A DNA stretch of 12,550 nucleotides from assembly GCA_021324715.1 (NCBI GenBank), contig JAJPIN010000203.1, forward strand, positions 1 to 12,550, read 5' to 3'. This DNA is from Nitrososphaeria archaeon (GTDB lineage Archaea; Thermoproteota; Nitrososphaeria; Nitrososphaerales; Nitrososphaeraceae). The notes beneath the pieces are model-generated. The model saw only the letters and a program-made list of their open reading frames with translations. It had not been told where the DNA came from and did not search any database. Position 1 is the stretch's first letter. Each line of letters starts with the position of its first letter. Of this stretch, positions 7,670 to 12,550 are shown in pieces. Both the position numbers and the translations under genes were made by a program.

Positions 7670-8337
7670 CGATAATATCTATACTCTTGGCAAATAAAAA
7701 TAGCAAACAACTTCAAGTAACAGACCAGCGATACCAGATCGCGATGAAAGAGATGGACCTCAAGCATTCTGAAAAGATAAGTGAGCTAGAATCAAAATTG
7801 GCAACTAAAAGGGATAAAGAAACAGCTAGAAGAGAGTATGAGTACGATGCAAGAAAAAAACTCTATGAAGCTTACGAACCATTACTCTTCCAATTTAATG
7901 AATTAGCTGAAAATGCGTTGAGGCGTGTCATTGCATTAGCTAGAGCGTCCAGACAAGGAAAACTAGAAGAAAATAGCGGGTGGCTTTCGACTTCAGGATA
8001 TTATCTTGATAATACTATGTATAGGCTTTTGATACCACTTGCAACTTTCAATCTCATGCAAAAAAAACTAACTATGTTTGATCTAAAACTAAATCCCTTC
8101 TTTCATCAGCAGTATCTACTGGCAAAGTTATTGTATCATACATTTGCTCATGATATAAGACTTGCCAGTTTTGATCCAGAGATTAAAAACTACGATCCCA
8201 ATTCGATATTAAAGGAAGGTTCTAATTTTAGAAAGCAAGGAATTTTTCTAAATTCAACTTTCCTCGCTACTCAAAAAAGCTATATAATAATAGCGGGTTT
8301 AACAAAGGCTTTTGGGAGAAAACGAGAGATAGTATAG
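7573..8337 (+). CDS. Membrane-anchored coiled-coil protein of unknown function, 5' end overlapping the recombinase
   Basis: The 254-aa frame opens at an ATG inside the recombinase, in another frame, and overlaps it by 97 bp. Residues 1-23 are only the recombinase DNA read in a second frame; the genuine protein seems to begin near GTAIISAIIAIISILLA (24-40), a membrane helix whose own start codon is missing. A charged helical stretch (about 45-90) is probably a coiled coil. After it comes a compact domain (about 90-205) with EYDARKKLYEAYEPLLFQF, GYYLDNTMYRLLIPLATF and QYLLAKLLYHTF. I have an impression of similar uncharacterised bacterial proteins, which would suggest transfer, but cannot verify it. 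The frame ends at TAG (8335-8337), although a second membrane helix continues in the -1 frame to 8432. Whether it is expressed is unclear. No function is assigned. Confidence 0.55.
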   Translation: MDRRPSARQKSFCYLILWARKENGTAIISAIIAIISILLANKNSKQLQVTDQRYQIAMKEMDLKHSEKISELESKLATKRDKETARREYEYDARKKLYEAYEPLLFQFNELAENALRRVIALARASRQGKLEENSGWLSTSGYYLDNTMYRLLIPLATFNLMQKKLTMFDLKLNPFFHQQYLLAKLLYHTFAHDIRLASFDPEIKNYDPNSILKEGSNFRKQGIFLNSTFLATQKSYIIIAGLTKAFGRKREIV

Positions 8338-8432
8338 TTGATAAAACTGCAGAATGGACAATAGGTACGTTAATTACAGGAATTATTACTGGAACTGCGG
8401 CATACGTCGTCTATTTGTTATTCGGGAGGTAA
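8307..8432 (+). pseudogene. Frameshifted C-terminal membrane segment of the preceding protein
   Basis: In the -1 frame relative to the 254-aa protein, an open reading continues from GFWEKTRDS to a stop at 8430-8432. It encodes a clear membrane helix (TIGTLITGIITGTAAYVVYLLF) ending FGR. This frame has no plausible start codon of its own, so it most likely belongs to the preceding gene. A one-base change near CTTTTGGGAGAAAACG (8309-8324) would join them and give a protein with membrane helices at both ends. A sequencing error or programmed slippage are alternatives. Confidence 0.55.
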
Positions 8433-8444
8433 CCTCAACAACCG

Positions 8445-8473
8445 TGTGAATTTCCACATGGTTCCCACCAAAC
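8445..8473 (+). repeat. Dispersed repeat, copy 1 (short)
   Basis: This copy has the shared core TTTCCACATGGTTCCCACC and the partly palindromic left end TGTGAATTTCCACA. It matches the first ~29 bp of copies 2 (9991-10123) and 3 (10361-10499), then diverges. It lies 12 bp after the end of the frameshifted membrane segment. Confidence 0.6.
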
Positions 8474-8641
8474 TATGTTGCCCATCAGGTTTTATTTTTT
8501 TTGAAAATTATATAGAGCAAATTTTTTATATCATTTTTACGAATATTAATATAACTTATACTCACTCATGGGAGGATCGCTCTAGTCCCAGAAGGTCGTG
8601 GAGGGAAAGGGTTGATATACTTCGGGCTGCTCCATAATATT
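8474..8641. other. A/T-rich spacer with promoter-like sequences
   Basis: Between repeat copy 1 and the small cysteine-containing gene lies a T-rich stretch (8490-8560) with the palindrome ATATTAATAT (8543-8552). It is followed by a more G-rich stretch holding GGAGGG (8600-8605), six bases before a TTG (8612) that is in frame with the next gene. TGATATACTT (8613-8622) could instead be a TATA box for a leaderless start at 8642. I see no further gene here. Confidence 0.4.
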
Positions 8642-8809
8642 ATGAAAAGAACAATAAAACCAGATGTTGCTCCAGGCGAATTTATGTGCAGAACGTGTGA
8701 GGTTATGTGGTCAATTTTTATGGAGGATAATGTTCCGTGTACAGATACTACATTGATAAGAAACGGCTTACATGACTTTGATTTTGCCAGTCCTATCCTA
8801 ATCAAATAG
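8642..8809 (+). CDS. Small protein with a C-x-x-C motif, unknown function
   Basis: A 55-aa protein starting MKRTIKPDVAPGEF. C16 and C19 form FMCRTCE, and C33 follows in NVPCTD; this resembles half of a zinc-ribbon or redox motif, but a fourth ligand is not evident, although H44 could serve. There is no membrane helix or signal peptide. The ATG at 8642 is chosen because a TATA-like box lies about 26 bases upstream. A TTG at 8612 with a good GGAGGG site would add ten residues, MIYFGLLHNI. It converges on the coiled-coil gene at 8831. It is not recognised; it could be a shortened relic of a larger zinc-binding protein. Confidence 0.42.
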   Translation: MKRTIKPDVAPGEFMCRTCEVMWSIFMEDNVPCTDTTLIRNGLHDFDFASPILIK

Positions 8810-8830
8810 GGCTATTTTTAATTATTAATA

Positions 8831-9127
8831 TTATCCGTTAAGTCTTTTTTCCAGGTTCTCCACACGAATAGTTAGTTTTACCAATTCTTCTTCTAAAACT
8901 GTAACTTTGATTTGCGTTAATATGTTTTGCCTGGTTGTACTTATTAGATATCTCGTTGTATCATTTTTTTCTCGTTTCTCATATTTCAAGTAAAGTTTAT
9001 GTCTTTTCATCACTAGTGCATTATATTCTCCAAAATTCGTTCCCGTCTTCTCCATTTGTGCAAGGATTTCCTCATCCGCAACTCTTAACTGAGTAATTAT
9101 GGGGTCTTCTGTCAATTTATTTTTCAC
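8831..9127 (-). CDS. Small coiled-coil protein, unknown function
   Basis: The 98-aa product is charged and almost wholly helical. The C-terminal part (about 68-96, TQIKVTVLEEELVKLTIRV and on) has heptad spacing of leucine, isoleucine and valine, suggesting a dimeric or trimeric coiled coil. There are no cysteines, membrane helices or recognised domains. The start is ATG, and no better one lies downstream. TTAAAT on the minus strand (about 9166-9171) is a possible TATA box, leaving a leader of roughly 15 bases. It lies inside the element between two small plus-strand genes and is convergent with the 55-aa gene. It might help pack DNA or mediate protein contacts, but this is a guess. Confidence 0.55.
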   Translation of the reverse strand: MKNKLTEDPIITQLRVADEEILAQMEKTGTNFGEYNALVMKRHKLYLKYEKREKNDTTRYLISTTRQNILTQIKVTVLEEELVKLTIRVENLEKRLNG

Positions 9128-9454
9128 TTTCCCAAGTTCTTAAGCGTAATTTGAAGTTTTCGTACATTTAAGTAGGTCATCCTAAATTATTTTCTATTGG
9201 TTCCATACTATTGGCATTAATAGGCAATCAAGACCACATGGACCACGATCAAAGTGTTTTAATATCTCTTAAATGGTAACAGGTTAACAGAAAATTCCTT
9301 ACGAGATAATTTGCCTTCTATGAAAGCACCTCAGACAACGATGATAAATACAGTAGAGCATAACTAGTCTTTCTTTAGAATCTGATACAATCATTGAACT
9401 TAAAAACATCGTCATGCTTTTGTGCATCTTATGTTAAATATTATTCGTTGAGAA
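9128..9454. other. Non-coding interval, no gene seen
   Basis: These 327 bp hold the likely promoter of the minus-strand coiled-coil gene at the left end and that of the Lrp-type relic at the right end, where GAACTTAAAAACAT (about 9397-9410) and GTTAAATATT (9433-9442) are TATA-like. The middle contains only very short reading frames and no clear hairpin or RNA gene. Confidence 0.4.
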
Positions 9455-9959
9455 ATGTCTCCTGGGAAAAATATCGCACACAGGGATTTATCTGGAATTG
9501 ACAGAAGAATCTTAAAAATTCTACTGTCACCTAATGGGGAAATGAAGTCTATCGTTAGCATAGCGGAGAAAATGTGAATTCCTGTCACTACAGTTAGACG
9601 TAGACGAAAAAGACTTGAAAAGGATTTTTTGAAAGTTCACTACGTCTTACATATAGAAATGTTCGGATGGAGGAGAGTTGATTTCTTTATTTCGATATTG
9701 CAAGGTAAGGTAAACCAAGTAGCAAGTAACTTAATGGACCTAAATGATGTAACATATGTTGGAAAGAGCATAGGAGAACATACTATTGATTTGAGAGTAG
9801 AGACAATTGTCAAAGATAATTCTGTCTTACTAAATCTTCTCGAAGAGATAAAAAGCAATGGATGGCGTGAGGGACGTAGTATGGAGTGAAATTGTTTCTA
9901 TTGTGGGGCAGAAAATATCAGTTCCCTCTTCGATTATTGACAAGATAGTTCAAGTGTAA
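9455..9959 (+). pseudogene. Lrp/AsnC-type transcription regulator, broken by a nonsense codon and a frameshift
   Basis: Reading from ATG 9455 gives the start of a winged-helix domain (LSGIDRRILKILLSPNGE ... IAEKM). It is interrupted by TGA at codon 41 (9575-9577) and continues in the same frame with IPVTTVRRRRKRLEKDFLK, the recognition helix, where TGA most simply replaces GGA for glycine. An Lrp-like effector domain follows (NDVTYVGKSIGEHTIDLRVETIVKDN). In the run of five A at 9850-9854 the frame must shift; with one A fewer the protein runs on as AMDGVRDVVWSEIVSIVGQ to IIDKIVQV and TAA at 9957-9959. The intact protein would be about 168 aa. This style of Lrp protein is common in ammonia-oxidising archaea. 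Two independent lesions argue for a true pseudogene. The uninterrupted piece 9629-9889 could still give an 86-aa fragment lacking a complete DNA-binding domain. Confidence 0.83.
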
Positions 9960-9990
9960 TAATGCAGGTCCATCGTTGTTTCTAAACTCG

Positions 9991-10123
9991 TGTGGATTTC
10001 CACATGATTCCCGCCGAACCCGAATATGATTATTGCCTTTCCAACAGTATTAATCAAAGTATGAAAAATGATTGAATTGTAAATAAATGAAACGTAATTT
10101 ACGCTGTCTTAATTAATCCTCTA
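9991..10123 (+). repeat. Dispersed/tandem repeat, copy 2
   Basis: This begins with the hairpin-forming TGTGGATTTCCACA and continues through the 3' flank of the DUF1059 gene into its last codons. It is nearly identical to 10361-10499, with a few substitutions and short indels over about 135 bp. The offset between copies 2 and 3 is 370 bp, about the size of one DUF1059 gene plus flanks, so the pair is most simply a tandem gene duplication that has partly decayed. Confidence 0.8.
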
Positions 10124-10278
10124 AGTTTATCCTTGAATTCTGGAGTTATGTCTTCCTCTTTCATTCCATGCTCTTTCATAGCATGCTGTGCTCCATTTTT
10201 GAATATCTCTTCTTCAGTTTCTCCTTTTACGACATAGTCGCAATCAAATACCGCTTCTCTACATGATAATGTTTTCAT
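10099..10278 (-). CDS. DUF1059 family small protein
   Basis: The 59-aa product belongs to the DUF1059 family, whose function is unknown. It has the typical pattern: MKTLSCREA and FDCDYVVKGETEEEIF at the N-terminus with C6 and C13, then the histidine-rich H32...H37 segment (QHAMKEHGMKEED) and a helical end, KLRGLIKTA. The start is taken at ATG 10276-10278, since the family begins at MKTLSC and a TATA box lies about 27 bases upstream, giving an almost leaderless transcript; the longer open frame to 10335 has an unrelated N-terminus. It faces the Lrp-type relic and lies in a partly lost tandem duplication (repeats 9991-10123 and 10361-10499). Cysteine and histidine positions suggest metal binding, which is inference. 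Confidence 0.88.
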   Translation of the reverse strand: MKTLSCREAVFDCDYVVKGETEEEIFKNGAQHAMKEHGMKEEDITPEFKDKLRGLIKTA

Positions 10279-10298
10279 AACAATTAGTCCAAATCTAA

Positions 10299-10311
10299 TG
10301 CATAAATATGT
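10299..10311 (-). promoter_or_regulatory. TATA box of the DUF1059 gene
   Basis: On the minus strand this reads as an ATATTTATGCAT-like box, centred about 27 bases before the ATG at 10278. The spacing predicts a leaderless or nearly leaderless transcript and is the main support for the short start. Confidence 0.55.
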
Positions 10312-10360
10312 TCTTGCTGGCGGGGGGATTTTCAAGTGGGATCGTCGATAATTGGACTAG

Positions 10361-10499
10361 TCTGGAATTCCACATGGTTCCCACCGAACCCGAATATCAT
10401 TATAGCCTTTCCATTATACGGTAATAATCAAAGTATGAAAAATGACTTAATTGTAATAATAAATGAAACGTAATTTACGCTGTCTTAATCAATCCTCTA
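10361..10499 (+). repeat. Dispersed/tandem repeat, copy 3, with DUF1059 relic
   Basis: This copy starts with the palindrome TGGAATTCCA, then CACATGGTTCCCACCGAACC, and runs parallel to copy 2 for about 139 bp. Its right end encodes RGLIKTA-stop on the minus strand, the exact C-terminus of the neighbouring DUF1059 protein. Reading a little further back on that strand gives LEEKLLG before RGLIKTA and then a stop, so only about 14-19 codons of a second DUF1059 gene survive (to about 10530). Confidence 0.78.
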
Positions 10500-10786
10500 C
10501 CCAGTAATTTTTCTTCCAGTTGCAGAGAAGATGGTTAAATCTTTTAAGGTGACTAACAGTATTCCATCCTCAGGCAGTGAATCAACCCAAGGTACGAGCG
10601 ATTACCCAGAGTTACCGCGTCTGGTACAATCTCCAACTATTAAAAAATTGTAAGATAAAAACAAGTGGATTCGAAACTTACAGTGTTAATAACAATTCCA
10701 GGCAAAACCGGGAGTTCCTTTTTTATTTCGATGGCGTCCTCTCAAGATTTATTTCTAATTGAAACAAAATTTTAATAGCTGATATT
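10500..10786. other. Interval without a confident gene
   Basis: The left end still matches the tail of a lost DUF1059 copy on the minus strand. A 40-codon ATG frame (10531-10653, MVKSFKVTNSIPSSGSEST...) and a 61-codon frame (10577-10762) are open, but neither shows domain features or a convincing start signal. The right end has AAAATTTTAATAG (10764-10776), a TATA-like sequence for the secreted-protein gene. Confidence 0.4.
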
Positions 10787-11281
10787 ATGAGGATAGCTGT
10801 AATGGTAAAAGATATCAATTTTAGAAGAATGATGTTATTGTTACTGTCAATTTCTGTGCTATTCGTTGGTTACCTACATGAAGCCAAGGCTTATACATCA
10901 GTTGTAGAACCGGGCAGTGGGCTAACTATTCTAATTTGTCCTTCGGGAGAGAAACATCAAGCAGCTATCGCTTTTGAAGCTAGATTTACTCCATCAACGA
11001 TAACGGGTGACTGGGATATTTCAGCACATAGCGCTTCAGGTGATGTGTTTAAATCTGGTATTATTAGTGGCGGGAAATTATCACTCTCAGGCTATTTTGT
11101 ACTCACCGGTAAAGAAACTAGTGATGATATCTGTGGCAGTTTGGGTAGCGTGACCTCCATACCAATTAAAATAATAGGACAATGTGCTTCTTTTCCTGCT
11201 GGCGGACCATCAACCACGTTAAATTTTAGAGCTACCAATGGAGAAACAGCAGATTTTCCTTCCTCACCGACCTGTTCTTAA
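10787..11281 (+). CDS. Secreted four-cysteine protein of unknown function
   Basis: The product (164 aa, or 159 aa from the second ATG at 10802) has a Sec-type signal peptide: a basic start (KDINFRRM), a hydrophobic core (MLLLLSISVLFVGYL) and a likely cleavage site after EAKA, before YTSVVEPGSG. The mature part of about 130 aa is rich in serine, glycine and threonine, with alternating beta-like pattern and four cysteines (LICPSG, DDICGSL, GQCASF and PTCS at the end), which could form two disulfide bonds outside the cell. I have an impression of similar secreted proteins in other ammonia-oxidising archaea. The TATA-like box at about 10767-10774 lies too close to the first ATG and favours the second. 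It is the last gene of the element before the right repeat. No function is assigned; an extracellular beta-sandwich is the likely form. Confidence 0.75.
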   Translation: MRIAVMVKDINFRRMMLLLLSISVLFVGYLHEAKAYTSVVEPGSGLTILICPSGEKHQAAIAFEARFTPSTITGDWDISAHSASGDVFKSGIISGGKLSLSGYFVLTGKETSDDICGSLGSVTSIPIKIIGQCASFPAGGPSTTLNFRATNGETADFPSSPTCS

Positions 11282-11354
11282 CAGGAATTAGATAATAAGA
11301 CTACCAACCACTAGTAAATGAGTATCATGGGATAAGACTGTCATTATCATGTAA

Positions 11355-11396
11355 TATCTGTCATTTCAGGATGTGGATATGGTGAAATGATAGATA
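11355..11396. repeat. 14-bp imperfect inverted repeat overlapping the right attachment repeat
   Basis: TATCTGTCATTTCA (11355-11368) is complementary to TGAAATGATAGATA (11383-11396) at 13 of 14 positions, the fourteenth being a G-T wobble, around a 14-base loop. The right arm enters the 24-bp core. It could be paired recombinase-binding arms of the att site or a terminator-like RNA hairpin after the secreted-protein gene. Confidence 0.6.
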
Positions 11397-11412
11397 CTAC
11401 TTTATTAGCTAC
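11389..11412 (+). repeat. Right attachment-site repeat (attR-like), 24-bp core
   Basis: Identical over 24 bp to 6754-6777. The 19 bp to its left (11370-11388) match the guaB 3' end at 13 positions and read GAT GTG GAT ATG GTG AAA TGA, i.e. Asp-Val-Asp-Met-Val-Lys-stop, in the frame that aligns with HDVDIM of guaB. This looks like the original gene end left behind when the element entered. The core's CTTTATTAG (11400-11408) is a TATA-like box about 30 bases before the next start codon. Confidence 0.72.
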
Positions 11413-11434
11413 ATGTTCATAACAAAAATTGTAG

Positions 11435-11626
11435 TTGAAGAAAAATCTTAACCTAATTCTAGTAGAAGGCGGCGTTCAACGTAGAAAAGGATCTCACGAG
11501 GAAACTTCAGAATCAACTATATATGATATCTTGAATGAAACGGGCAACAAAAAAATTGAAAAATATATTGATGAAATTATCGAACAGATAATTGAGTTAG
11601 CACAGAGACCTAAACTAAAAAAATAG
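11435..11626 (+). CDS. Small protein of unknown function, first gene of the ygjP-like operon
   Basis: A 63-aa product from a TTG start; TAG stands directly before it, so no longer form is possible. It begins MKKNLNLILVEGGVQRRKGS and has an amphipathic, acidic helical end (IEKYIDEIIEQIIELAQRP). There is no known domain, membrane segment or cysteine. The TATA-like box in the right att repeat lies at a fitting distance, giving a leader of only a few bases. Its stop codon overlaps the ribosome-binding site of the metallopeptidase gene, 10 bp before that gene's start, so the two are surely co-transcribed and probably translationally coupled. It may work with the metallopeptidase, but nothing in its sequence proves this. 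Confidence 0.6.
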   Translation: MKKNLNLILVEGGVQRRKGSHEETSESTIYDILNETGNKKIEKYIDEIIEQIIELAQRPKLKK

Positions 11627-11631
11627 GTGAT
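11625..11631 (+). promoter_or_regulatory. Ribosome-binding site of the metallopeptidase gene
   Basis: AGGTGAT matches seven bases of the sequence complementary to the archaeal 16S rRNA 3' end, with a 5-base gap to the ATG at 11637. It overlaps the stop codon of the preceding gene and fixes the start of the downstream one. Confidence 0.65.
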
Positions 11632-11636
11632 AAAAA

Positions 11637-12461
11637 ATGACTTCAGTTTCAAATCAAAATTCATCATTAGTAAAACTTTTTTCAAAAAATTCGAAAGATG
11701 TTTCGAAGCATGAATACGTTCACGGAAAAAAGAGAGTAGAATATTTTGTATTCAGAATATGGAGGAGAAAGACCAGCGAAATTATTGTTGATTCAGATGA
11801 AATTGTGGTTAGAGTGCCGTATTCTAAACCTCATGCAGAAATAGAATCGTTGATGAGGGAAAAAATTAGTTGGATTTTAATGAAACAAAAGGAAATCTCA
11901 GATAGCGAAAAGAAAATTGAAATTCCACAGCCTGTTTATACCAAAGATTCAACTTTACCCTATTTAGGAAAAAATTACAAAATTCAAGTTAAAATTCTGG
12001 ATTCTCAAAAAGAGAACAACGATAAGGAAGAAAAAAATTCGATGATACATAAGAACGAAGTATTTTTATTTAACATTCAATCAAGTATACAGTGGAGTCA
12101 AGAGTCTAAGGGTGAAATAAAGAAGTTATATGAAAAGTGGATTTACCATAAAGCAAACATTATTTTTAAAGAAAAAGTTCATATATTGAGTAAAGTGATA
12201 GGTGTAAAACCGAACAAGGTAGTAATAAAAAATTTAATAAATAGATGGGCGAGCATAACAAAAAATAATGAAATTAATTTAAATATAAATTTAATAAAAG
12301 CACCCCCAGAGATTATTGATTATATAATTATACATGAATTGTGCCATTTTAAGACGGAAGGACATTCATATAATTTCTGGAATTTGTTGGAAAGATATTG
12401 TCCCGATTATCGGAAATTTATAAAATGGCTAAATATCAATGGGAAGAATTTACTGACTTAA
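11637..12461 (+). CDS. YgjP/DUF45-type zinc metallopeptidase
   Basis: The 274-aa protein belongs to the YgjP-like (DUF45, SprT/WLM-related) family of predicted cytoplasmic zinc metallopeptidases. The N-terminal half is the usual beta-rich region with FRIWRRKTSEIIV and VRVPYSKPHAEIESLMREKISWI. The C-terminal domain has the zinc site HELCHFKTEGHSYNFW (234-249): two histidines of HELCH, the catalytic glutamate and the third histidine in GHS. Just before it, NRWASITKNNEINLN stands where the family usually has RWGSCS...INLN, so the conserved Gly-Ser-Cys is changed to Ala-Ser-Ile. The start is ATG, supported by AGGTGAT upstream. It is the second gene of an operon and overlaps the next frame by 37 bp. 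In many genomes such genes adjoin restriction systems; none is seen in this window. The substrate is unknown. Confidence 0.88.
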   Translation: MTSVSNQNSSLVKLFSKNSKDVSKHEYVHGKKRVEYFVFRIWRRKTSEIIVDSDEIVVRVPYSKPHAEIESLMREKISWILMKQKEISDSEKKIEIPQPVYTKDSTLPYLGKNYKIQVKILDSQKENNDKEEKNSMIHKNEVFLFNIQSSIQWSQESKGEIKKLYEKWIYHKANIIFKEKVHILSKVIGVKPNKVVIKNLINRWASITKNNEINLNINLIKAPPEIIDYIIIHELCHFKTEGHSYNFWNLLERYCPDYRKFIKWLNINGKNLLT

Positions 12462-12550
12462 CCTCAGTCGCCAAATACAGTTTTGGGGGACATTCAATCG
12501 TATTCCATGTTAAAGATGACTATTTGATAACATGTTATGGTAAAATCAAA
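12425..12550 (+). CDS. Partial protein of unknown function, cut by the window end
   Basis: An open frame starts at ATG 12425, within the last codons of the metallopeptidase gene (37-bp overlap), and remains open for 42 codons to the window edge. It begins MAKYQWEEFTDLTSVAKYS and continues FGGHSIVFHVKDDYLITCYGKIK, with alternating beta-strand character and codon use like its neighbours. The overlap implies co-translation with the metallopeptidase gene. No family can be recognised from so short a part. Confidence 0.55.
   Translation, partial: MAKYQWEEFTDLTSVAKYSFGGHSIVFHVKDDYLITCYGKIK

Larger units (their letters stand above)
6754..11412. mobile_element. Decayed integrative element inserted at the 3' end of guaB
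   Basis: The interval is bounded by perfect 24-bp direct repeats and has a tyrosine recombinase gene immediately inside the left one, the usual architecture of an archaeal integrated element. The left repeat overlaps the 3' end of guaB, and the right one keeps a reading resembling a guaB C-terminus, as expected when integration into a gene end replaces the last codons. Cargo consists of small or uncharacterised genes, and at least three are broken: the recombinase lacks its C-terminal third, a membrane protein is frameshifted and an Lrp-type regulator has two lesions. No replication or capsid gene is visible. The element looks immobile and may have suffered internal deletions. Boundaries are read from sequence; the history is inferred. 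Confidence 0.68.

Noticed and set aside
8566..8805. 79-codon minus-strand frame opposite the small cysteine protein
   Set aside because: It is antisense to the better supported plus-strand gene and has no recognisable features.
9575..9577. TGA in the Lrp-type gene as a recoded codon (selenocysteine or tryptophan)
   Set aside because: The family has a glycine-like position here, no recoding element is visible, and the same gene carries a second lesion, so simple gene decay is enough.
8445..10499. The three-copy repeat as a CRISPR array
   Set aside because: The copies are irregularly spaced (about 1.5 kb and 370 bp), vary in length and have genes between them.
10577..10762. 61-codon plus-strand open frame
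   Set aside because: No start signal, no domain features and composition like the surrounding non-coding DNA; it also overlaps another equally weak frame at 10531-10653.
6754..11412. A complete defence or toxin-antitoxin system in the island
   Set aside because: No nuclease, methylase, ATPase, toxin fold or paired small operon can be recognised, and several cargo genes are broken.

Overview
The window looks like chromosomal DNA of an ammonia-oxidising-type archaeon (Thaumarchaeota/Nitrososphaeria; I would guess a Nitrosocosmicus- or Nitrososphaera-like soil lineage). The reasons are an archaeal SRP RNA with the helix 3/helix 4 loop-loop pairing, an archaeal Dph2, an archaeal-type dihydropteroate synthase, a DUF1059 protein, an Lrp-type regulator remnant, A/T-rich DNA, TATA boxes about 26 bases ahead of starts, very short leaders and many TTG starts. 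This assignment is from recognition, not from a database search.

Layout. Bases 58-378 (+) hold the SRP 7S RNA. Convergent to it are dph2 (407-1411, -) and, upstream of dph2 on the same strand, a large amylo-alpha-1,6-glucosidase-like protein (1486-4164, -). A divergent promoter region (4165-4336) leads to a dihydropteroate synthase homologue (4337-5221, +) and IMP dehydrogenase guaB (5313-6752, +). This is ordinary housekeeping content.

From the end of guaB to about 11412 the character changes. A 24-bp perfect direct repeat (43 bp with 37 identities when extended leftward into the guaB 3' end) occurs at 6754-6777 and again at 11389-11412. Immediately inside the left copy is a tyrosine recombinase gene. 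I read 6754-11412 (about 4.66 kb) as a decayed integrative element that used the 3' end of guaB as its attachment site. The right repeat preserves what looks like an older guaB end (Asp-Val-Asp-Met-Val-Lys-stop).

The element is degenerate. The recombinase lacks its C-terminal catalytic residues and runs into a membrane-anchored coiled-coil protein in an overlapping frame. That protein's C-terminal membrane helix lies in a shifted frame. An Lrp/AsnC-type regulator carries a nonsense codon and a one-base frameshift. A DUF1059 gene sits in a partly lost duplication with a shared flanking repeat. Two small uncharacterised proteins and one secreted four-cysteine protein complete the cargo.

Right of the element (11413 to the end) are a 63-aa protein, a YgjP/DUF45-type metallopeptidase and an overlapping third gene cut by the window edge, arranged as an operon. 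The promoter-like TATA sequence inside the 24-bp repeat is placed to serve the recombinase on the left and this operon on the right. I do not see a convincing complete new defence or effector system; the most unusual thing is the guaB-targeted, decayed island.
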